Shown piece by piece: positions 51,472 to 56,392 of a DNA stretch of 56,392 bases. Location of the stretch: positions 37,459 to 93,850 of the forward strand of contig JAALKR010000003.1 of assembly GCA_011087955.1 (NCBI GenBank), read 5' to 3'. A program made the translations under genes and the position numbers. The stretch comes from Oligoflexia bacterium (GTDB lineage Bacteria; Bdellovibrionota; UBA1018; CAIPTA01; JAALKR01). The first letter of the stretch is position 1. Each line of letters opens with the position of its first letter. The notes beneath the pieces were generated by a model. The model was not told the origin of the DNA and did no database searches. It was given only the letters and a program-made list of their open reading frames with translations.

Positions 51472-52510
51472 AGTCATTCGCTATATTTCTGCGATTTTAG
51501 TTGTTATTTCAATTTGGTTTTTGTGGCCTGTGGAACTCGATCAGGGCATAGTTCGGCAAGGTAGCGATGAGGCTTTCATGGATGTTCCTGACTATGTTGT
51601 GCGTAAGTTGCGTTATGTTTCCGTCAAAAACTCTCGTCAGTCTATGGAGTTATTTGCCAAAAGTGCGACCTTTCATATGAAGCAAAAAGTGCTTTATGGG
51701 CAAGAGATTGATGCCTACTTTTTCAATGGGAAAGGGCAGAAAACGCGACTTCTCGGAAATACAGGGACCTATAGCATGAAGGAACAGAAGCTTTTAGTGG
51801 AAGGTGATGTTCGTAGTGTTAGTCCAGATGGATTCAAAATGAAAACCGATATAGCCACTTTTGATGCAGTTAAACGAATTTTTGAGTCTAAAGTACCCGT
51901 TGAAGGCGAATCGGAAAATGAGGGAGTTTGGATTCGAGGCGATTCTGCAAATGCTTCTTTGGATTCCAATATACTTTATTTTAATGGTAACGCCAAAGCC
52001 AAGTATAAGGATATTCGGTATGGTGATACTCGTATTCGTGGGGAGCGTTCCCACCTAAACCGAGAAGAAAATAAAATTATTTTTGAGAAGAATGTGCTTA
52101 TTGCTCAAAAGGACATGACAGTAACAAGTGATGAGGCGAGCATCTATTATTTTCGTAATCCAGAAACAGATGATCGCTTAAATTATATGCAAGCGATTCG
52201 CAATGTAGTGATTCGGCAGACGGATAATCGCTACTCTCGTTCCCAATTAGCAGAATTTTTTGCGGACTCAGACACGGTTGTGCTGACTGGATTTCCGTCA
52301 ATATATGATGGCAAAGATACGATTACCGGAGATAAGCTTACTCTGTATCGTACCTCAGGTGTCGTGGAAGTAACATCAGCGAACGCAGCATTTCGAAATG
52401 GCACAGACGTGACTGACTCCAAGGATGTTCCCAAACATGGAAAAAGTATTCCCAAATATGGACAGAGTGGTCTGAGTGAATCAGATAAAGAGCTCATTCT
52501 AGATGAGTGA
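51431..52510 (+). CDS. LptC-LptA fusion-like LPS transport protein
   Basis: About 359 residues from the ATG at 51431 (GGAAAG upstream). One N-terminal transmembrane helix (TLFRVIRYISAILVVISIWFLW region) is followed by an LptC beta-jellyroll (QGSDEAFMDVPDYVVRKLRYVSVK, LYGQEIDAYFFNGKGQKTRLLG) and then a second, LptA/OstA-like stretch with ILYFNGNAKAKYKD, FEKNVLIAQKDMTVTSDEASIYYF, VVLTGFPSIYDGKDTITGDKLTL. Normal LptC is about 190 residues, so the extra ~170 fit an added LptA bridge domain. It would connect the inner-membrane LptBFG complex to the outer-membrane LptD. No separate lptA lies between it and lptB. Overlaps kdsC by 41 bp. Confidence 0.82.
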   Translation: MNIKRYTLGLTLFRVIRYISAILVVISIWFLWPVELDQGIVRQGSDEAFMDVPDYVVRKLRYVSVKNSRQSMELFAKSATFHMKQKVLYGQEIDAYFFNGKGQKTRLLGNTGTYSMKEQKLLVEGDVRSVSPDGFKMKTDIATFDAVKRIFESKVPVEGESENEGVWIRGDSANASLDSNILYFNGNAKAKYKDIRYGDTRIRGERSHLNREENKIIFEKNVLIAQKDMTVTSDEASIYYFRNPETDDRLNYMQAIRNVVIRQTDNRYSRSQLAEFFADSDTVVLTGFPSIYDGKDTITGDKLTLYRTSGVVEVTSANAAFRNGTDVTDSKDVPKHGKSIPKYGQSGLSESDKELILDE

Positions 52511-52543
52511 TTTTTGAGCACGAAAAATACTGAGGATATTACG

Positions 52544-53281
52544 ATGACTGAAACCAAAGTGAAGATACTACGTGCCACGGGCTTAAAGAAATCCTTTAAG
52601 AATCATGTTGCAGTTCGAGGAGTGAGCTTTGAAGTCCCGCAGGGAAAAGTGGTGGGACTATTAGGCCCAAATGGTGCTGGAAAGACGACGAGCTTCTATA
52701 TGGTAGTTGGCTTACTTAATCCAGATGAAGGTTCCGTCCAGTTAGAGGATCAGGATATTACCGGAAAAGCAATGTATGAGAGGGCTAGACTCGGGGTTGG
52801 ATATTTACCGCAAGAAGCGTCTGTTTTTCGTAAACTCACGGTATATGACAATATCTACTCCGTACTCGAGGCTCAGGAGTTTTCCCCACAGGTTTGTCGT
52901 CAACGCGCAGAAGAGCTCCTAGAGGAGTTCTCACTCTCCCGCGTATCGTCCTCCTACGGGGCTTTGCTTTCCGGGGGAGAACGTCGGCGAGTGGAAATTG
53001 CACGGGCTCTTGCGCTGAAGCCTGACTTCCTCTTACTCGACGAACCTTTTGCCGGTATTGACCCCATAGCTGTCGGCGATATTCAAGGATTAATTTCAAT
53101 TTTACGAGATCGAGGGGTGGGGGTCCTGATTACTGATCATAACGTAAGGGAAACATTAAAGATTTGTGATTATGCCTATATCCTTATATCCGGAAATATT
53201 GAGGAGAAAGGATTGCCAGCGGACATTGCTAAGAGTGCCAAAGCGCGAGATAATTATTTAGGGAAAAACTTCGAATTATAA
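52544..53281 (+). CDS. lptB: LPS export ABC transporter ATPase LptB
   Basis: 245 residues from the ATG at 52544 (an in-frame TTG lies 30 bp upstream). ABC ATPase with Walker A GPNGAGKTTSFYM, LSGGERRRVEIARALA signature, Walker B FLLLDEPFAGIDPIA and switch His in LITDHNVRETLKICD. YLPQEASVFRKLTVYDNI is typical for LptB. It energises LPS extraction by LptFG (not in the window). It sits between the LptC-LptA gene and rpoN, the conserved order. Confidence 0.97.
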   Translation: MTETKVKILRATGLKKSFKNHVAVRGVSFEVPQGKVVGLLGPNGAGKTTSFYMVVGLLNPDEGSVQLEDQDITGKAMYERARLGVGYLPQEASVFRKLTVYDNIYSVLEAQEFSPQVCRQRAEELLEEFSLSRVSSSYGALLSGGERRRVEIARALALKPDFLLLDEPFAGIDPIAVGDIQGLISILRDRGVGVLITDHNVRETLKICDYAYILISGNIEEKGLPADIAKSAKARDNYLGKNFEL

Positions 53282-53288
53282 GGTTTCT

Positions 53289-54788
53289 ATGGCGTTTGAG
53301 ATTAAGCAAAGTTTAAAGCTAAGCCAGCGTTTGGTGATGACGCCGCAGCTGCAGCAGGCGATTAAACTATTGCAGTTGAGCCGCCAAGAGATGCAGGAAA
53401 TGATCAATACGGAGTTAATCGAAAATCCTATGCTCGAAGAGGTGGAGTCTTCCTCTACGCAAACTGAAGCGGATACTACCAACTTAGAAAACCGAGAAGC
53501 CGAGGGCATGACGGCCGCTGAAGCCATGCAACCTTCTGGCGACGATAAAATCGTAGAAGGAAAAACAGAATTTGACTGGGAAGAATATGTGGAGAGTTTT
53601 ACATCTGCATCTCCGGTGCCCAATACTAGGGAAGTTCCAGATGAGTTGCCAAATTTTGAAAATATGGTCTCCAACTCCACCGATTTAGTAACGCATTTAG
53701 AGTGGCAAGTGTCCATGTCTAATATGACTGGGGACGAGCGAGAGTTGGCGGATCACATTTTAGGCAATTTAAATGAAGATGGCTATTTTACGGGCTCTTT
53801 GGAAGATATCGTTAAGGAAATTGGATTCGATTTAGAGGACGCAGAAGAAGTTCTTAAGATGATGCAGAGAATGGATCCAGGAGGGGTTTGTGCGCGAGAT
53901 TTAAAAGAATGCTTGCTTGCACAACTTGAAGTACGTTCTAAAGAGGATCATGAGTCGATCGAGAATCTAGAATTATTGATAGAGATTATTTCGCATCACC
54001 TGGTCGATTTAGAAAACCGTAATTATCAAGCAATCACGAAGGCGACGAGCCGTTCTTTAGATGAGGTCTATGCGGTTACAAAGCAGATGCTTGAGCTAAA
54101 TCCAAAACCAGGCAAAGAATACGCTTCGATGTCGGATACGCAATATATTACGCCAGACATTTACGTATATAAGGTCGGCGACGACTATTCCATTGTGTTG
54201 AACGAAGAAGGTATGCCGAGGCTTCGAGTTTCATCGTACTATAAGCGAGTTCTGCATCAGGCTCGCGCGGAAGCGAAGCAAAAAGGGGTTAACTCGAAAG
54301 AGTATGTACAAGAAAAGCTAAGAAATGCAGTTTGGTTGATCAAGTCGATTCATAACCGCCAAAAGACGATCTTTCGTGTGATGGAGTCGATTGTAAAATA
54401 CCAGCGGGAGTTTTTTGAGCAAGGTGTACATGCCTTAAAGCCACTCGTATTGCGGGAAGTGGCTAATGATATTGGTGTGCATGAATCGACTATATCCAGG
54501 GTCACGACGAATAAATACGCCCATACACCGGTTGGCACTTTTGAGCTAAAGTATTTCTTTAATAGTGGTATTGCAGGGATTGCAGGTGCCGGAGACGTGT
54601 CCTCGGAGTCTGTGAAACAAAAGATTAAAGAGCTGATTTCTAAGGAGGACCCGAAGCGCCCATTTTCGGATCAGAGGTTAGTGCAGCTGTTAAAGGAGCA
54701 GAATATAAATATTGCCCGCCGAACGGTCGCAAAATATAGAGAGGGTCTAAGCATATTAAGCTCTTCTCGTCGTAAAAAGCTTTTTTAG
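53289..54788 (+). CDS. rpoN: RNA polymerase sigma-54 factor
   Basis: 499 residues. Region I is Gln/Leu-rich (LKLSQRLVMTPQLQQAIKLLQ); an acidic region II follows; the core-binding and HTH parts include LREVANDIGVHESTISRV and NKYAHTPVGTFELKYFF; the RpoN box ARRTVAKYRE is at residues 476-485. All regions are intact. It lies 7 bp after lptB. The downstream neighbour usual in proteobacteria (hpf/raiA) is missing here. Sigma-54 genes need enhancer-binding activators, none of which lie in this window. Confidence 0.97.
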   Translation: MAFEIKQSLKLSQRLVMTPQLQQAIKLLQLSRQEMQEMINTELIENPMLEEVESSSTQTEADTTNLENREAEGMTAAEAMQPSGDDKIVEGKTEFDWEEYVESFTSASPVPNTREVPDELPNFENMVSNSTDLVTHLEWQVSMSNMTGDERELADHILGNLNEDGYFTGSLEDIVKEIGFDLEDAEEVLKMMQRMDPGGVCARDLKECLLAQLEVRSKEDHESIENLELLIEIISHHLVDLENRNYQAITKATSRSLDEVYAVTKQMLELNPKPGKEYASMSDTQYITPDIYVYKVGDDYSIVLNEEGMPRLRVSSYYKRVLHQARAEAKQKGVNSKEYVQEKLRNAVWLIKSIHNRQKTIFRVMESIVKYQREFFEQGVHALKPLVLREVANDIGVHESTISRVTTNKYAHTPVGTFELKYFFNSGIAGIAGAGDVSSESVKQKIKELISKEDPKRPFSDQRLVQLLKEQNINIARRTVAKYREGLSILSSSRRKKLF

Positions 54789-54805
54789 CTTAAGGAATTT
54801 AAGCT
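54787..54805. terminator. Hairpin at the end of rpoN
   Basis: AGCTTAA-GGAAT-TTAAGCT is a perfect 7-bp stem that begins within the rpoN stop codon, preceded by a T-run (AAGCTTTTTT). A second perfect stem, CGGCCA/TGGCCG, lies at 54851-54869. Together they could end the LPS operon. No further gene is visible up to 54998. Confidence 0.4.
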
Positions 54806-54998
54806 GCAGCCACCTTCCAAAGAGTCCAAAGAGCTCAAAGAAATAAGGCCCGGCCAAATCCTATGGCCGAACCGCATCGCCCTTCCTAGGCTTTCTTAAT
54901 GCTTTCATTGTGACAAAAAGCTTCGTATAGGGCAAAAAGAAGGTTAGGAACTTCCCTTGCCTTTGAAAGAATTACCGGTAGTGATTAGTCGAGTTACA

Positions 54999-56255
54999 CT
55001 AGCGTGTAGTCTCTCTTACAAGTTCAGCTTGCCAGGCGGGCCACCAAAATGCTCCCATATGTCCACTATCATCGAATAAGACCATGGATCCTCCGCTGCG
55101 CTCTAGAATCGCCCTAAGAGCTGCAAGATCTCCTTCGGTCACAAGAAAATCATTTTTTGCATGCAAGGCTGTAAAATCAGAGTTGTCGATGTTGTCGAGG
55201 GCTTGGAGCAGCCCTTGGTTAGCAAGAAGTATTCGCGGGTTCCGTGCGTCGTTCGGAAAGGCTAGTGGTAAGAGCTTTTCGACATAGTCACTGAATGTCC
55301 ACTTGGATGCCGCGATATACGCCGGATTCCTGCGCCAATAGGTTGCTCTCGGGATTAGCCCAAGACGATTGATTTGGTTAGTAGCGAAGATAAGCCACTT
55401 CAAAGAATCGCGGAAACCGTATTGTATCAAGAATTTTATATTGCTTTCTTTTAGCCGTTCCACCCCATTCAAATCATTGTAATAGTCAGAGTCAAGGTCG
55501 TGCTGAAGGAGCTTCTCATAAAACTTACCGAAGGCGTAAGAGTATACGCGGGACCAATATTTTGGTGGCTGTGTGGCAATGATCTCGGTATAGGACTGGA
55601 GTGTGTCCATGGCATAGTTCATATCAATAGGTGAATTAACAGCCGTGTATCGCGCTACATTGCCCATAAGGCTGCCATCCGTATTCAAGCGATGCATATG
55701 AGCCACCGTAAGCCCTCCGTAGGAATAGCCCATAAAACGAATATTTCGAACTCTTGCCCCCTTCGAAATAAGTGCACTCTTAATTGCCTTGGCTGCACCA
55801 AAGAGTTCGGTTGCATCAATGGTGAAGTTTCCTATGGTAGCGGACTTACTGACATGACGAGTAAAGCTAAAGGATAGAGGGCTAGGAAGAGTTGCGACGT
55901 TATAGCCGGCCTTGTAGAAAATGTTTGCGAGTAGTTCCACGACAGCTTCTGTACCACTAGCACCGAATCCAGGGACGATAAATACGAGGTCTGCTGCACT
56001 GGATTGCGTCGCGTATTTGTAAGCCATTCCCCTCGCGTTGTCGAAGCCTTCCATGTCTACACGTTCTGGCAGTAATACTATGCGTGACCTTTTCAACCTT
56101 TTGTCTGCTGGTAGGCGGGCAACCGCAACAGTTACGGCGGCGTGAAATGGCTTGCCTGAATAAGGAAAACCATCAAAAATTTGCGGATTTGAAAAGGAGG
56201 CGCCAGTAAAAGCTGGAAATAAAAGTGAAATAGTAAGGACGATAGTTAGCAGCAT
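54999..56255 (-). CDS. Secreted alpha/beta hydrolase
   Basis: 418 residues with an N-terminal signal peptide (LLTIVLTISLLFPAFTGASF). Nucleophile elbow GYSYGG has Ser178; LVFIVPGFGASGT provides the oxyanion turn, and a late Asp (HAKNDFLV) and His (DSGHMG) complete a triad. So it is an exported lipase/esterase-like enzyme, perhaps for lipid or polymer breakdown outside the cytoplasm; the substrate is unknown. A strong purine run GGGGGGG precedes ATG. It converges on the LPS/rpoN operon. Confidence 0.85.
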   Translation of the reverse strand: MLLTIVLTISLLFPAFTGASFSNPQIFDGFPYSGKPFHAAVTVAVARLPADKRLKRSRIVLLPERVDMEGFDNARGMAYKYATQSSAADLVFIVPGFGASGTEAVVELLANIFYKAGYNVATLPSPLSFSFTRHVSKSATIGNFTIDATELFGAAKAIKSALISKGARVRNIRFMGYSYGGLTVAHMHRLNTDGSLMGNVARYTAVNSPIDMNYAMDTLQSYTEIIATQPPKYWSRVYSYAFGKFYEKLLQHDLDSDYYNDLNGVERLKESNIKFLIQYGFRDSLKWLIFATNQINRLGLIPRATYWRRNPAYIAASKWTFSDYVEKLLPLAFPNDARNPRILLANQGLLQALDNIDNSDFTALHAKNDFLVTEGDLAALRAILERSGGSMVLFDDSGHMGAFWWPAWQAELVRETTR

Positions 56256-56302
56256 TACCCCCCCTGATTAACTTATGGCGTGATCATTTGCAATATGAAT
56301 TA

Positions 56303-56392
56303 TTACTCGGAAGCTAATTTTAAGAGGCGGCGCTTAAGCGCCTCAGGATCTACTGGGCTATCATCTAGGCTATCATCTAGGCTATCATCTAG
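56303..56392 (-). CDS. 3' end of a gene with LDDS repeats (partial)
   Basis: Read on the minus strand, the last 90 bases stay open and end in TAA (56305-56303). The product fragment is LDDSLDDSLDDS-PVDPEALKRRLLKLASE. The LDDS units come from a 12-bp tandem DNA repeat, and the rest looks like a charged helix at a C-terminus. The gene continues beyond the window edge, so its identity is unknown. Confidence 0.5.
   Translation of the reverse strand, partial: LDDSLDDSLDDSPVDPEALKRRLLKLASE
56356..56391. repeat. Three tandem 12-bp repeats at the window edge
   Basis: GGCTATCATCTA is repeated at 56356-56367, 56368-56379 and 56380-56391; the array may continue past the edge. Being a multiple of three, changes in copy number would keep the reading frame of the minus-strand gene. 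Confidence 0.85.

Overview
The window is dense, mostly housekeeping DNA of a Gram-negative bacterium of the broad deltaproteobacterial type; a Bdellovibrionota or Oligoflexia-like lineage is my best guess. That rests on gene content and order: a Kdo/LPS-transport block (kdsB-pyrG-kdsA-kdsC-lptCA-lptB-rpoN), a pgpA-cinA-recA block next to alaS, a bactofilin with its membrane partner, several PilZ proteins, a pseudo-receiver/coiled-coil protein and an orphan FliL-like protein. No lineage marker gene such as rRNA is present, so the placement is an inference. I saw no rRNA, tRNA, CRISPR array, transposase or phage gene.

Layout. 1-1200: the end of an Ala/Pro/Met-rich protein and two PilZ proteins. 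1293-8126 (minus): an inactive trypsin-like/beta-helix exported protein, alaS, and an oligopeptide-binding lipoprotein. 8127-10743: an accessory island with an exported protein that ends in a polymorphic-toxin-like domain, a small probable immunity gene, a collapsed second copy of the toxin cassette, and a membrane-protein gene cut off exactly at that cassette. 10744-13960 (minus): recA, cinA, pgpA. 14058-17635: a RelA/SpoT-like TIGR04552-type protein, then SxtJ plus a carbamoyltransferase. 17608-26926 (minus): alpha/beta hydrolase, FHA protein, recG, greA, then (after a divergent histone-H1-like gene) a zinc-ribbon protein, carB and an exported hypothetical. 27011-31703: O-antigen ligase, UDP-glucuronate decarboxylase, glycosyltransferase and a membrane-linked phosphoesterase. 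31754-37728: RibD-like reductase, BolA, CGFS glutaredoxin, QueG, a beta-lactamase-fold hydrolase, transketolase and a third PilZ protein. 38047-43011: rhomboid protease, small protein, FliL-like protein, alanine dehydrogenase, PhnP-like hydrolase, bactofilin and a single-pass membrane protein. 43128-47586: pseudo-receiver/coiled-coil protein, GGDEF diguanylate cyclase, a second phosphoesterase paralog and a membrane hydroxylase. 47618-54788: the Kdo/LPS-export/sigma-54 operon. 54999-56392: a secreted hydrolase and the 3' end of a gene with LDDS repeats.

How the genes fit together. Much of the window serves the cell envelope: Kdo synthesis and activation, the LPS bridge and its ATPase, O-antigen ligation, nucleotide-sugar supply, phosphatidylglycerol synthesis, and bactofilin. 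Cyclic-di-GMP signalling is represented by one synthase with an intact inhibitory site and three PilZ receptors. The most unusual part is the toxin island between alaS and recA: it preserves a readable record of duplication, collapse and damage to a neighbouring gene, and is the best candidate here for an undescribed effector/immunity system.
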